Below, piece after piece: positions 1 to 10,425 of a stretch of 34,687 nucleotides of DNA; position 1 is the first letter of the stretch; each line of letters begins with the position of its first letter. The stretch is from NCBI RefSeq assembly GCF_005844325.1, contig NZ_SPFY01000025.1, positions 1-34,687 on the forward strand, given 5' to 3'. Source of the DNA: Collinsella aerofaciens. GTDB taxonomy: Bacteria > Actinomycetota > Coriobacteriia > Coriobacteriales > Coriobacteriaceae. The position numbers and the translations under genes were made by a program. A model generated the notes under the pieces. It made no database searches. It saw only the letters and a list, made by a program, of their open reading frames with translations, and was not told the DNA's origin.

Positions 1-10
1 CGATACGCAT

Positions 11-49
11 AAAAAGCCTCCCATTTCTCGTGTCCAAGAAATGGGAGGC
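11..49 (-). terminator. Rho-independent terminator, leftward
   Basis: A perfect 13-bp inverted repeat (16-28 with 37-49) encloses an 8-nt loop. On the minus strand the stem is followed by five T residues. The glnA transcript already has its own terminator at 414-445, so this one would serve a transcript starting within 50-413 or read-through. No gene is visible there apart from a tRNA-like fragment at 83-102. Confidence 0.75.
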
Positions 50-133
50 AGTTCACGGCGACGGGCTTTTTTCTTCCCCAACGCCGGGATTCGAACCCCG
101 AGGGCATTAAATCACACTGTCGTCCAAGGGCCT

Positions 134-353
134 GTGGGCAAAAAATAGCAAATATGAGTACTGTCACCAATTTAGTAACAGCGATTTCATGCCATCAGAA
201 GGCGATTTAGACGCCAGGGGTCCTACGCGAAAGAATTGCAGGCGTTTATCAGCTAAGTACTTGAACATATGTTGTGTAACACTGCATATTTTGCAAAAAA
301 AAATAATGCTACAGGACTTGTGACAGTACTCATATTTGACGTTTTTTGTCCAC
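134..353. repeat. MITE-like element with about 34-bp terminal inverted repeats
   Basis: The 19-mer CAAATATGAGTACTGTCAC at 149-167 recurs as its exact reverse complement at 320-338. Pairing continues outward after a 3-nt mismatch through a run of six A/T pairs, giving arms of about 34 nt (134-167 and 320-353). The 152-nt interior is AT-richer than the surrounding genes and has no credible ORF. Length, inverted ends and lack of coding capacity fit a non-autonomous mobile element. A large RNA hairpin is the alternative. No clear target-site duplication is visible. Confidence 0.55.
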
Positions 354-413
354 GCCCCCTTATTGCGTGGGCGAATCAGGTGCAAAACGGGCTTCAAAGC
401 GTCCTTCGCAAAC

Positions 414-445
414 AAAAACCGGGGCCCGCATGATGCGGACCCCGG
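414..445 (-). terminator. Rho-independent terminator of glnA
   Basis: A GC-rich hairpin (CCGGGG and CCGCA arms, each with one bulged base) is followed on the minus strand by five T residues. It lies about 30 nt downstream of the glutamine synthetase stop codon. Confidence 0.8.
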
Positions 446-476
446 CTCAATACCGTGACGATATGTCAGTTACGCT

Positions 477-2564
<2,088 letters not shown>

Positions 2565-2769
2565 ACGGAACTCCCTTCGTATCGGCACCGCGTGAGAAGC
2601 GGTGTTGATTACTAACGAACGAGTCATAGCTTAGACTCGGCGTGTTTCCGCAACATTACCGTTATGTTGCTGTCGCGAAACCAATCAATGAGGTTACCGC
2701 ATCGCGGCGGCGTTGCCACCCTCAACAGCCAATCAACTGTATAAATTGCAGACCTTTCCCCATGGTTTA

Positions 2770-2857
2770 AGGGTAGTCAATTTGAGATGGGGCTCTATTA
2801 ACTGGTATTTCACATCGAATACCAGTCTTTATAGCCCCATCCTAGATTGACCGCCCT
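2770..2857. other. Long imperfect hairpin between divergent glnA and metF
   Basis: A near-continuous stem pairs 2770-2799 with 2828-2857, allowing G-U pairs and a few mismatches. It is capped by a 9-bp stem (2801-2809 with 2818-2826) around an 8-nt loop. No T-tract follows on either strand, so it is not a simple terminator. It may be a leader structure for one of the two genes or a degenerate palindromic repeat. Confidence 0.5.
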
Positions 2858-2990
2858 GTTATAGGGAATGCCGATAGCAAAGCATTTTCGATTGGTATCC
2901 CCAAATAGCGAGTGAAACTCCGCCGTGACACAGTGGTGCTGTAGAATCCTTACAACACATCACACTATTACGTATCTAGAGGAGCACGAT

Positions 2991-3863
2991 ATGCGCGTCG
3001 ACGAGGTTTTTAAGCAGGCAGCATCCCAGGGCACCGCACCCGTTTCGTTTGAGATGTTCCCGCCCAAGGGCGAGCTCACCCTCGACACGGCTCGCGAAGT
3101 GGCAGGCAATCTGTGCAAGCTTTCGCCGAGCTTTGTCTCGGTCACCTGCTCGGCCGGCGGCTCGGGCAACGGTGCCACCACCGCCCCCATCGCGCATATG
3201 ATTTCGAGCGAATTCGACACGCCCTCGGTGGCGCACCTCACCTGTGTGGGCCGTACCCACGCCGATATCGCCGCCAAGATCGATGAGTACCGCACCGCCG
3301 GCGTGAAAAACATCCTGGCCCTGCGTGGAGATCTCCCTGCCGGCGCGACCGAGGACGACAAGCCCGCCTCCGACTACGCCTACGCCCGCGACCTCATCCC
3401 CGAGCTCGTCGACGCCGGCTTTTGCGTGGGCGCCGCAGCCTACCCCGAGGGCCACATTGCCTGTGAGGATCTCAACCTCTCGGTCGAACACCTCAAGCAA
3501 AAACAGGACGCCGGCGCGAGCTTCTTTGTGACGCAGCTCTTCTTTGATAACGAGTGCTTCTACCGTTTTCGCGAGCTTGCCGACAAGGCCGGCATCACCG
3601 TGCCCATTACCGCGGGCATCATGCCGTTTATGGGCAAGTCGCAGATCAGCCGCATGGTCTTTATGTGCGGCGCGTCGCTGCCCTCCCCCGTCATCAAGAT
3701 TCTCGCCAAGTACGAGAATGACCCCGAGAGCCTGCAGGCAGCTGGTGTAGATTATGCCGCCCGCCAGCTTTGCGACCTCAAGGAGCACGGCGCCGACGGC
3801 CTGCACCTGTACACTATGAACCGTCCTGCGATCGCCGCGACCATTATGGAGCGCCTGGGGTAA
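2991..3863 (+). CDS. metF: Methylenetetrahydrofolate reductase (MetF)
   Basis: Reduces 5,10-methylene-THF to 5-methyl-THF, the methyl donor for methionine synthase. The 290-residue product is one TIM-barrel flavoprotein domain. The N-terminal SFEMFPPKGE holds the family's catalytic glutamate and ALRGDLP holds the flavin/folate-site Asp; FFVTQLFFDN is the usual mid-domain signature. The ATG at 2991 is preceded by AGAGGAG; the longer frame from 2925 has no ribosome binding site and reads through the likely promoter. The stop overlaps the start of the next gene (TAATG), so translation is probably coupled with the methionine synthase reactivation protein and metH follows. Confidence 0.95.
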   Translation: MRVDEVFKQAASQGTAPVSFEMFPPKGELTLDTAREVAGNLCKLSPSFVSVTCSAGGSGNGATTAPIAHMISSEFDTPSVAHLTCVGRTHADIAAKIDEYRTAGVKNILALRGDLPAGATEDDKPASDYAYARDLIPELVDAGFCVGAAAYPEGHIACEDLNLSVEHLKQKQDAGASFFVTQLFFDNECFYRFRELADKAGITVPITAGIMPFMGKSQISRMVFMCGASLPSPVIKILAKYENDPESLQAAGVDYAARQLCDLKEHGADGLHLYTMNRPAIAATIMERLG

Positions 3864-4651
3864 TGGAAAAACCGCACATCGATACAACCGCTGTCGAAGT
3901 GCCGGCCGACCTTGCGTCGCCGGCGCTTTACCGTGTCGATGCTGCGCACCATCCCCGTGTCGACCGTGCCGAGATGCTGCGGTATCTGGGTTACGGCGGC
4001 CAGCAGATTGAGCCCGAACTGTCACGACGTATTGAGCTTGTCGTTGAACGTCTGGAACTGGACATTGAGCCCCGTGGCGTGCGCCGCGTATTTGCCGTCG
4101 ATGCCACGGGCGTGGACGAACAAAGTGAGCCTTGCATTCGCTTGGTCGGCACCAATGTTGAGCTGCGAGGTCGCGATATCTATCGACATCTCAAAGATGC
4201 CCGCTTTGCCGCGCTCATGGCATGTACCCTCGGCATGGACGCCGAGCGTCGCCTGCGCACCACGGGAGCCCAACATCCCCTGGAGGGCGCCGTGCTCGAC
4301 GCCGCGTGCTCCGCTTACGTGGAAGCCGCCGTTGAGCAAATGGACCAGCAGGCCAAGACGGACGCCGCCGTTCATGGGCTCGCCGGCAACTGGCGCTTTA
4401 GTCCCGGCTACGGCGACTGCCCGCTCTCGGCCCAGCGCTCGATCGTCAATACGCTCAACGCCACGCGGCTCATCGGCCTGACCGTCACGCCCACCAGCCT
4501 GCTTATGCCCACCAAAAGCGTGACCGCGGTGATCGGTCTGTTTGACGGCGAGGTCCACGACGCCCAGAGCCGCCCCACCTGCAATATCTGCCGCATGCGC
4601 GAGAACTGCCGCTTCCGTGCCGCCCACACCACCTGCTATTCCAGCCATTAG
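3863..4651 (+). CDS. Stand-alone methionine synthase activation (reactivation) domain protein
   Basis: The 262-residue protein resembles the SAM-binding activation domain normally at the C-terminus of cobalamin-dependent MetH. That domain lets SAM and an electron donor re-methylate oxidised cob(II)alamin. The segment RFSPGYGDCPLSAQ near residues 177-190 matches the family's Arg...GYxxCP SAM-binding region. A cysteine-rich tail, CNICRMRENC near residues 239-248, is typical of the free-standing form. It starts on the ATG overlapping the metF stop and ends 9 nt before metH, whose product lacks this domain. The function is inferred from family and context; the identity of the reductant is unknown. 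Confidence 0.85.
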   Translation: MEKPHIDTTAVEVPADLASPALYRVDAAHHPRVDRAEMLRYLGYGGQQIEPELSRRIELVVERLELDIEPRGVRRVFAVDATGVDEQSEPCIRLVGTNVELRGRDIYRHLKDARFAALMACTLGMDAERRLRTTGAQHPLEGAVLDAACSAYVEAAVEQMDQQAKTDAAVHGLAGNWRFSPGYGDCPLSAQRSIVNTLNATRLIGLTVTPTSLLMPTKSVTAVIGLFDGEVHDAQSRPTCNICRMRENCRFRAAHTTCYSSH

Positions 4652-4660
4652 GAGCCCCCG

Positions 4661-7219
4661 ATGTTTACTCCGCTTATCACTCATGATTCTGACGGCACTG
4701 CATTGGCGGCACCCGTTGATGCCGCACGTCGCAACGGTGCCACGTACAAGACGCGCACGATCGACGATCTGCGCATTAAGGACGATCGCCTGCGTGCGGC
4801 CATAGAGGGCACGGGGCACCTGCTGTTCGACGGCGGCATGGGCACCATGTTGCAGGCCGCTGGCATGAAGGCGGGCGCCCTGCCCGAGCTGCTCAACTTT
4901 GAGGAGCCCCAGGTCATTACCGACATTCAGCGCCAGTACGTCGAAGCCGGCTGCGACGTGATCACCGCCAACACCTTTGGCGCCAATGCCCACAAGCTCG
5001 ACGGCGCCGCCACCGTGGCAGATGTCTTTGCCGCCGCTGTCGCCTGCGCCCGCGCGGCTGGTGCCCGCTACGTCGCCGGTGACATCGGCCCCATCGGCGC
5101 ACTGCTTCGTCCCTTAGGCACCCTCAGCTTCGACGAGGCCTATGACCTCTTTGCCGAGGAAGTGCGCGCCGGCGTCGCCGCGGGCGTGGACCTCTTTATT
5201 ATCGAGACCATGACCGACCTGGCCGAGATCAAGGCGGCGGTCCTCGCCTGCCGCGAGAACTCCGACCTGCCCGTCTTTGCCACCATGACCTTTGAGGAAG
5301 ACGGCCGTACCTTCCTGGGCACGAGTCCCGAGGTCGCCGCCATCACGCTCGACGCCATCGGTGCCGACGTTTTGGGCATCAACTGCAGCCAAGGACCGGC
5401 CGAGCTCCGAGGACTCGCCGCACGTATGCTCACCGTTACCGACAAGCCCGTTATGGTGCAGGCCAACGCGGGACTCCCCCATGTGGACGACGACGGCAAC
5501 ACCGTCTTTGATATCCAGGCCCCCGAATACGCCGAGGCCGTCGCCGGCATGATCGCCGACGGCGTGAGCGTCGTGGGCGGTTGCTGCGGAACCACGCCGG
5601 CGCACATGGCGGCCTTGCGCACGCTTATCGACAACCACACGCCCAGCCCGCGCCACCGCAAGCCCAGCATGTCGGTCACAAGCGCCCAGACCGTGGTGGA
5701 CCTTCCCTGCGACGGCCACAAGATCGCCGTCATCGGCGAGCGCATCAACCCCACCGGCAAAAAGCGTCTGCAGCAGGCCCTGCGCGACGGCGATCTGGAC
5801 TACGTCGTGAGCCAGGGCATCAGCCAGCAGGAACAGGGCGCCGATATCCTGGACGTCAACGTCGGCCTGCCCGAGATCGACGAGGTCAAGATCATCCAAC
5901 AGGCGACCGAACAGCTCCAGGGCTCCACGCTGTTGCCGCTGCAGATCGACTCCACCGATCCCGCCGCTGTCGAGGCCGCCGTGCGCCGCTACGCCGGCAA
6001 GCCCATCATCAACTCGGTCAATGGCAAGCAGCAGATCATGGATGAGATCTTTCCGCTGGTCGCCCACTACGGCACCAACGTTGTCGGCCTTACGCTCGAC
6101 GAAGGCGGCATCCCCGATACCGCCGAGGCTCGCTTCGCCATCGCCGAGCACATCGTGGCCGAGGCTGCCCGTTACGGCATCGGCCCGGACCGCGTCCTCA
6201 TCGACTGCCTGGTCATGACCGCCTCGACCAACCAGCGCCAGGCCGAGCAGATCCTGCGCGCCATGTCCCTGTGCAAGGAGCGCCTGGGCGTCAAATGTGC
6301 GCTCGGCGTGTCGAACATCAGCTTTGGCCTGCCTGCCCGCCCGCTGCTGGGCTCGGTCTTTTTGGCTGCCGCCTTCGGCGCGGGCCTGGACGCCCCCATC
6401 ATGAACCCGGGTTCCAAGCGCTTTATGGATACCGTCTACAGCTATCGCGTGTTGAGCGTTGAGGACGAGGGCTCGACCGGATACATCGAGCGCTATGCCG
6501 GCTGGACCGATCCGTACAAGATCGCCGCCAACCCGGCAGCTGCTCAGGCCGCATCGAGTGATGCCGCGCCCGCTGCCGGCACCGCCGGCACCGACGGCAA
6601 CGACGACCCGATTCGTCGCATGGTCGTCTCGGGCCGCAAAGGCGAGATCGCGGGCGAGACCGAGCGCCTGCTAGCGGATCACGACGCCATGGACCTCATC
6701 AACAACCACTTTATCCCCGCCCTCGACGAGGTGGGTGTCCTCTTTGACCAGGGCAAGTTCTTCCTGCCGCAGCTCATGGCCTCGGCCGAGGCCGCGCGCG
6801 TGGGCTTCGACACCATCAAGCGCCTGATGCCCGCCGGCGAGATCGCCGACAAGGGCAAGATCTGCGTGGCCACCGTCAAGGGCGACATCCACGATATTGG
6901 CAAGAACATCGTCAAAATGCTGCTCGATAACTACGGCTATACCGTCTTTGACCTAGGCCGCGACGTCGATCCGCAAGAAGTGCTCAAGACCGTCAAGGAG
7001 CGCGATATCAAGCTCGTCGGCCTCTCGGCGCTTATGACTACCACGGTCGTCGCCATGGAGGAAACCATCAAGCTGCTTCATACCGAGGTGCCAGGCGTCA
7101 AGATCATCGTGGGCGGCGCCGTACTCACCCCCGAATACGCCAAGCAGATCGGCGCGGACTACTACGCCAAGGACGCCGCCGAGAGCGCGCGCATCGCCGA
7201 AGAGGTCTTTGGGCAGTAA
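4661..7219 (+). CDS. metH: Cobalamin-dependent methionine synthase without the activation domain
   Basis: Transfers the methyl group of 5-methyl-THF via cobalamin to homocysteine. Of 852 residues, roughly the first 50 form an unrecognised leader. The homocysteine domain follows, with zinc ligands in GINCSQGP (near 240) and GGCCGT (near 305-310). The pterin-binding domain begins near IGERINPTGKK (about 358). The cap and B12-binding domains follow, with KGDIHDIGKNIV near 740 carrying the DxHxxG cobalt-ligand motif. The protein ends about 110 residues later, so the roughly 330-residue activation domain of E. coli MetH is absent and is supplied by the preceding gene. A small Ala/Gly-rich linker lies before the cap domain. 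The ATG at 4661 follows TAGGAG. Confidence 0.95.
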   Translation: MFTPLITHDSDGTALAAPVDAARRNGATYKTRTIDDLRIKDDRLRAAIEGTGHLLFDGGMGTMLQAAGMKAGALPELLNFEEPQVITDIQRQYVEAGCDVITANTFGANAHKLDGAATVADVFAAAVACARAAGARYVAGDIGPIGALLRPLGTLSFDEAYDLFAEEVRAGVAAGVDLFIIETMTDLAEIKAAVLACRENSDLPVFATMTFEEDGRTFLGTSPEVAAITLDAIGADVLGINCSQGPAELRGLAARMLTVTDKPVMVQANAGLPHVDDDGNTVFDIQAPEYAEAVAGMIADGVSVVGGCCGTTPAHMAALRTLIDNHTPSPRHRKPSMSVTSAQTVVDLPCDGHKIAVIGERINPTGKKRLQQALRDGDLDYVVSQGISQQEQGADILDVNVGLPEIDEVKIIQQATEQLQGSTLLPLQIDSTDPAAVEAAVRRYAGKPIINSVNGKQQIMDEIFPLVAHYGTNVVGLTLDEGGIPDTAEARFAIAEHIVAEAARYGIGPDRVLIDCLVMTASTNQRQAEQILRAMSLCKERLGVKCALGVSNISFGLPARPLLGSVFLAAAFGAGLDAPIMNPGSKRFMDTVYSYRVLSVEDEGSTGYIERYAGWTDPYKIAANPAAAQAASSDAAPAAGTAGTDGNDDPIRRMVVSGRKGEIAGETERLLADHDAMDLINNHFIPALDEVGVLFDQGKFFLPQLMASAEAARVGFDTIKRLMPAGEIADKGKICVATVKGDIHDIGKNIVKMLLDNYGYTVFDLGRDVDPQEVLKTVKERDIKLVGLSALMTTTVVAMEETIKLLHTEVPGVKIIVGGAVLTPEYAKQIGADYYAKDAAESARIAEEVFGQ

Positions 7220-7327
7220 CACAACGGAAACAACCGAGCACCAAAACGTGCCGCATGCGCCACTTGGCACGTGCAGCACGTTAGAATAGATAAGATTATG
7301 CTCGTTTTGGCAGATAGGAGCGCAAGG

Positions 7328-8692
7328 ATGGCGATCACGCCCGCAGAAATCGCGGAAACCCGCGGCATGGTTGAGGAGCAGAACCTCGACATCAGGACCA
7401 TCACCATGGGTGTTTCGCTCATGGGTTGCGGTGACGAGAACCTCGACCGCATGTGCACGAAGATCTACGACCACGTGACGCACACGGCTGAGCATCTGGT
7501 CGAGACCGCCGAGAACCTCGAGCGCGAGTACGGTATCCCCATCGTCAACAAGCGCGTTTCCGTCACCCCGGTGGCGCAGATCGCCGCGTGCTGCAAGGAT
7601 GAGGACCTCACCCCTATCGCGCATGCCCTCGACCGCGCGGCCGAGACGCTCGGCATCGATTACCTGGGCGGCTTCTCTGCACTCGTCCAGAAGGGCATCG
7701 GCGACGCCGACCGCCGCGTCATCCAGTCCATCCCCCAGGCGCTCGCCACCACGAGCCGCGTTTGCTCCAGCGTCAACGTCGCCAGCCTGCGCGCCGGTAT
7801 CAACATGGACGCCGTGCTCATGGCCGCCCAGACCATCATCGATGCTGCTAAACTCACGGCCGACCAGGATTCCGTCGGCGCTTCCAAATTTGTCTGCTTT
7901 GCCAACATGGTCGAGGACTCCCCGTTTATGGCGGGCGCCGTCCACGGCGGTGGCGAGGCCGACGCCGTCATCAACGTAGGCGTCTCGGGCCCCGGCGTTA
8001 TGGCCGCAGCCCTGGAAACGCTGCCCGATTCCGCATCGATGATGGAAGTCGCCGAGAAGATCAAGCAGACCGCCTTTAAGATCACCCGTGCCGGCGAGCT
8101 CATGAGCCGCGAGGCCGCCCATCGCCTGGGTGTCGAGAAGGGCATTGTCGACCTGTCGCTGGCTCCCACGCCCGCCATCGGCGACTCCGTCGCGCGCATC
8201 CTCGAGATCATCGGCGTGGGCACCTGCGGTGGCCCGGGCACGACCTGCGCGCTCGCCATGCTCAACGATGCCGTCAAGAAGGGCGGCGTCATGGCCAGCT
8301 CCAGCGTGGGCGGTCTCTCGGGCGCTTTCATCCCCGTGTCCGAGGACGCCGGCATGATCGCCGCCGTCGAGGCCGGCGCGCTTTCGCTCGAGAAGCTCGA
8401 GGCCATGACCTGCGTGTGCTCCGTTGGCCTGGACATGATCGCCATCCCCGGCGACACCCCGGTCGAGACCATCGCCGGCATCATCGCCGACGAGATGGCC
8501 ATCGGCGTCATCAACAACAAGACCACGGCCGTCCGCGTGATTCCTGCTATCGGCAAGGGCGTGGGCGACTGCGTCGAGTATGGCGGCCTGTTCGGCCGTG
8601 CGCCCATCATGCCGGTGAACCCCAACGCCGGCACCGTGCTTGCCCACCGTGGCGGACGCTTCCCGGCGCCGCTGAACTCGCTGAAGAACTAG
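7328..8692 (+). CDS. UPF0210 / PFL family protein
   Basis: A 454-residue protein matching the conserved UPF0210 (DUF711-type) family in length and in segments such as [19 protein letters not shown] at the start and [20 protein letters not shown] in the second half. The biochemical role is not established. In many Gram-positive genomes a small ACT-domain gene sits beside it; none is present here. The ATG at 7328 follows AGGAGCGCAAGG; an upstream in-frame extension reads through the probable promoter. The reading frame ends 17 nt before a 134-nt palindrome, so that structure would form in its 3' UTR. Confidence 0.9.
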   Translation: MAITPAEIAETRGMVEEQNLDIRTITMGVSLMGCGDENLDRMCTKIYDHVTHTAEHLVETAENLEREYGIPIVNKRVSVTPVAQIAACCKDEDLTPIAHALDRAAETLGIDYLGGFSALVQKGIGDADRRVIQSIPQALATTSRVCSSVNVASLRAGINMDAVLMAAQTIIDAAKLTADQDSVGASKFVCFANMVEDSPFMAGAVHGGGEADAVINVGVSGPGVMAAALETLPDSASMMEVAEKIKQTAFKITRAGELMSREAAHRLGVEKGIVDLSLAPTPAIGDSVARILEIIGVGTCGGPGTTCALAMLNDAVKKGGVMASSSVGGLSGAFIPVSEDAGMIAAVEAGALSLEKLEAMTCVCSVGLDMIAIPGDTPVETIAGIIADEMAIGVINNKTTAVRVIPAIGKGVGDCVEYGGLFGRAPIMPVNPNAGTVLAHRGGRFPAPLNSLKN

Positions 8693-8709
8693 CTGAGGGG
8701 GACTGGCGA

Positions 8710-8843
8710 GGAGCCCCGGGGAGGGCAAATATATAAGGTCGCCTGCTCGGACAGTCCTGACTCGCACGGAGAGCACATTAAGTGCTCTCCGGCTCGTGCG
8801 GAACTCGCGATCGACCTTATATATTTGCCCTCCCCGGGGCTCC
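8710..8843 (+). repeat. Long palindromic element, copy 1 (32-bp arms, nested hairpin)
   Basis: A perfect 32-bp inverted repeat (8710-8741 with 8812-8843) encloses 70 nt. The interior has a second perfect 9-bp hairpin (8768-8776 with 8782-8790) with loop ATTAA. Read on the plus strand, the interior carries ACAGTCCTG, the loop context CACATTAAGTG and CGTGCGGAACTC. All three recur in the same order and orientation in the element at 24113-24253 read on its minus strand, while stem sequences differ. It starts 17 nt after the UPF0210 stop codon. No T-tract follows, so it is not a standard terminator. Confidence 0.75.
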
Positions 8844-8957
8844 CGCACAACGGGACCTCGGTTGGGTTCTATCCCTTTGGCAGTCGCTTCGCTTCTGCCC
8901 TACTTTACTGGTATGGCGGTTTGGCGTTGGATCGGTTCTTTCTGATATATGCTGGTT

Positions 8958-8989
8958 GCGGCTCTTCTTTTGGGAGGAGTCGCTTTTTT
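8958..8989 (+). terminator. Rho-independent terminator
   Basis: A 9-bp stem with two G-U pairs (8958-8966 with 8975-8983) and an 8-nt loop is followed by six T residues. It would end the UPF0210 transcript, including the palindrome at 8710-8843, just upstream of the methyltransferase start. Confidence 0.6.
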
Positions 8990-9008
8990 GTTGTGAGGGG
9001 GATGGCCC

Positions 9009-9896
9009 GTGGCTGATGATTTGATTCGTTCTGAGCTGCTTTCTGCGGATTGGAATGGCGAATGGATGCGTCTGCAGGCTGGTCGGCGGCGGGCTGATGA
9101 TTCTTTTGAGTGGGATAAAAGGGCTCGGCATTTTCGGCCGTTGGAGACTGCCCCTTATGCTCGGGATTTTATAAAGCTGTTGGCGTTAAAGCCTGGTGAA
9201 TCCGTGCTGGATATGGGGTGTGGGGCTGGGTCGATTGCTATTCCGCTTGCGCAAGACGGACATCCCGTGATTGCCGCTGATTTTTCCCCTGCCATGTTGG
9301 GCACGCTTGATGCCGGCATTGAGTACTACGGGCTCGAGGGGCGTATAACGCCGCTTGAGCTTGCTTGGGATGACGATTGGGATCTGGTTGGACCGGTCGC
9401 GAAAGCGGTGGATGTTGCCTTTGCCAGTCGGTCGGTTACGACGACCAATCTAAAAGGTGCACTTGCCAAGCTTGACCGTACGGCTCGTCGGCGTTGTGCT
9501 GTCACGATGGTCGCCAACTCCAGCCCGCGCTATGACCTGCACCTGATGAACGCCATCGGCGCCTCGGTTACCTGCAGTAATGGCTTTGTGTATGCTTTTA
9601 ATATCCTCGTTCAGATGGGTGTCCTGCCGCAGGTTACGTACTTTGAATCGCCCCGTCGCGATACCTTCGACAGCCTTGAAGCGGGTGTGGCGGACTTTTC
9701 TCGTATGCTCGAGCATGGCAACGAGGACAAGATCGACTGCCTGCGTGACTACATCGCTCAACACATGATTGAGAACCCCCATGCCGGCGAGCCGGGGTCC
9801 AAGGGCGTGCCGCAGGGGCGCTATATGCTCGATCATGTCCGCAAGGTTCGTTGGGCGTTTATTGCATGGGAGCCGGTCTCTGCGCCCAGCTCATAG
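9009..9896 (+). CDS. Class I SAM-dependent methyltransferase
   Basis: A 295-residue protein with a Rossmann-type SAM-binding core: motif I VLDMGCGAG at residues 66-74, then an acidic residue ending strand 2 in VIAADFSP. The substrate cannot be told from the sequence; the closest general description is a small-molecule class I methyltransferase. The start is GTG at 9009, after GAGGGGGA. The first third uses many T- and A-ending codons and is clearly less GC-rich than the flanking genes, as is the 150 bp before it, which hints at acquisition or relaxed selection. It is a single gene between a terminator and yhbY. Confidence 0.85.
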   Translation: MADDLIRSELLSADWNGEWMRLQAGRRRADDSFEWDKRARHFRPLETAPYARDFIKLLALKPGESVLDMGCGAGSIAIPLAQDGHPVIAADFSPAMLGTLDAGIEYYGLEGRITPLELAWDDDWDLVGPVAKAVDVAFASRSVTTTNLKGALAKLDRTARRRCAVTMVANSSPRYDLHLMNAIGASVTCSNGFVYAFNILVQMGVLPQVTYFESPRRDTFDSLEAGVADFSRMLEHGNEDKIDCLRDYIAQHMIENPHAGEPGSKGVPQGRYMLDHVRKVRWAFIAWEPVSAPSS

Positions 9897-10054
9897 CCTG
9901 TTCACAGCCCGCACCGCCCACTCACTCGGCATCCGCATTCTTTTTGAACTGGGAAAACGCGCTCCACACCGCGCCGTTCCTGCGCTATCGTGGGACAGCT
10001 CACGTAGATTAAGGCCCCGTCGCGGGGCGCCCCATACATAGAAAGCGAGAACCC

Positions 10055-10354
10055 ATGGCACTGACAGGAGCACAGGTCAAGCAGCTTCGCAGCATGGCCC
10101 ATCACCTCAACCCCGCCATCATCATCGGCAAGTCCGACGTCAACGAGGGCACCGTCGAGCAGACGGTCGCCTACCTAGAGAAGCACGAGCTCGTTAAGTG
10201 CTCCGTGCTCGATGGCTCCAGCCTTTCCGCCCGCGAAGCCGCCGAGGAGCTCGCCGAGCGTTGCCACGCCGAGGTCGTCCAGGTCATCGGCCGCAAGTTC
10301 TCGCTGTATCGCGAGTCCTCGCGCAAGGACATCGAGAAGATCAAACTCGTCTAG
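10055..10354 (+). CDS. yhbY: YhbY family (CRM domain) RNA-binding protein
   Basis: A 99-residue protein covering one CRM domain. The family associates with pre-50S ribosomal subunits. Visible hallmarks are LTGAQVKQLRSMAHHLNPAIIIGKSDV at the start, which contains the GxxG-like loop (IIGKSDV), and the end VIGRKFSLYRES. Length and start agree with the family. It is followed within 40 nt by a strong terminator and converges with the large regulator gene. Confidence 0.93.
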   Translation: MALTGAQVKQLRSMAHHLNPAIIIGKSDVNEGTVEQTVAYLEKHELVKCSVLDGSSLSAREAAEELAERCHAEVVQVIGRKFSLYRESSRKDIEKIKLV

Positions 10355-10391
10355 GAGCCAATGATCCGGCGAGCCAACACATAGCAAGCTT

Positions 10392-10425
10392 ACGGGTGCC
10401 CAAGTACTTCGGGCGCCCGTTTTTT
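10392..10425 (+). terminator. Rho-independent terminator of yhbY
   Basis: A 10-bp stem (ACGGGTGCCC with GGGCGCCCGT, one G-U pair) is followed by six T residues on the plus strand. Its tail overlaps the stop codon of the convergent regulator gene. Confidence 0.85.

Noticed and set aside
61-130. Complete tRNA gene on the minus strand
   Set aside because: Only a T-arm-like segment is present; no D-arm, anticodon arm or pairing acceptor strand could be built.
6953-8848. 631-residue minus-strand frame across the metH end, the UPF0210 gene and the palindrome
   Set aside because: Composition is Gly/Asp/His-rich antisense noise and it conflicts with two well-supported plus-strand genes.
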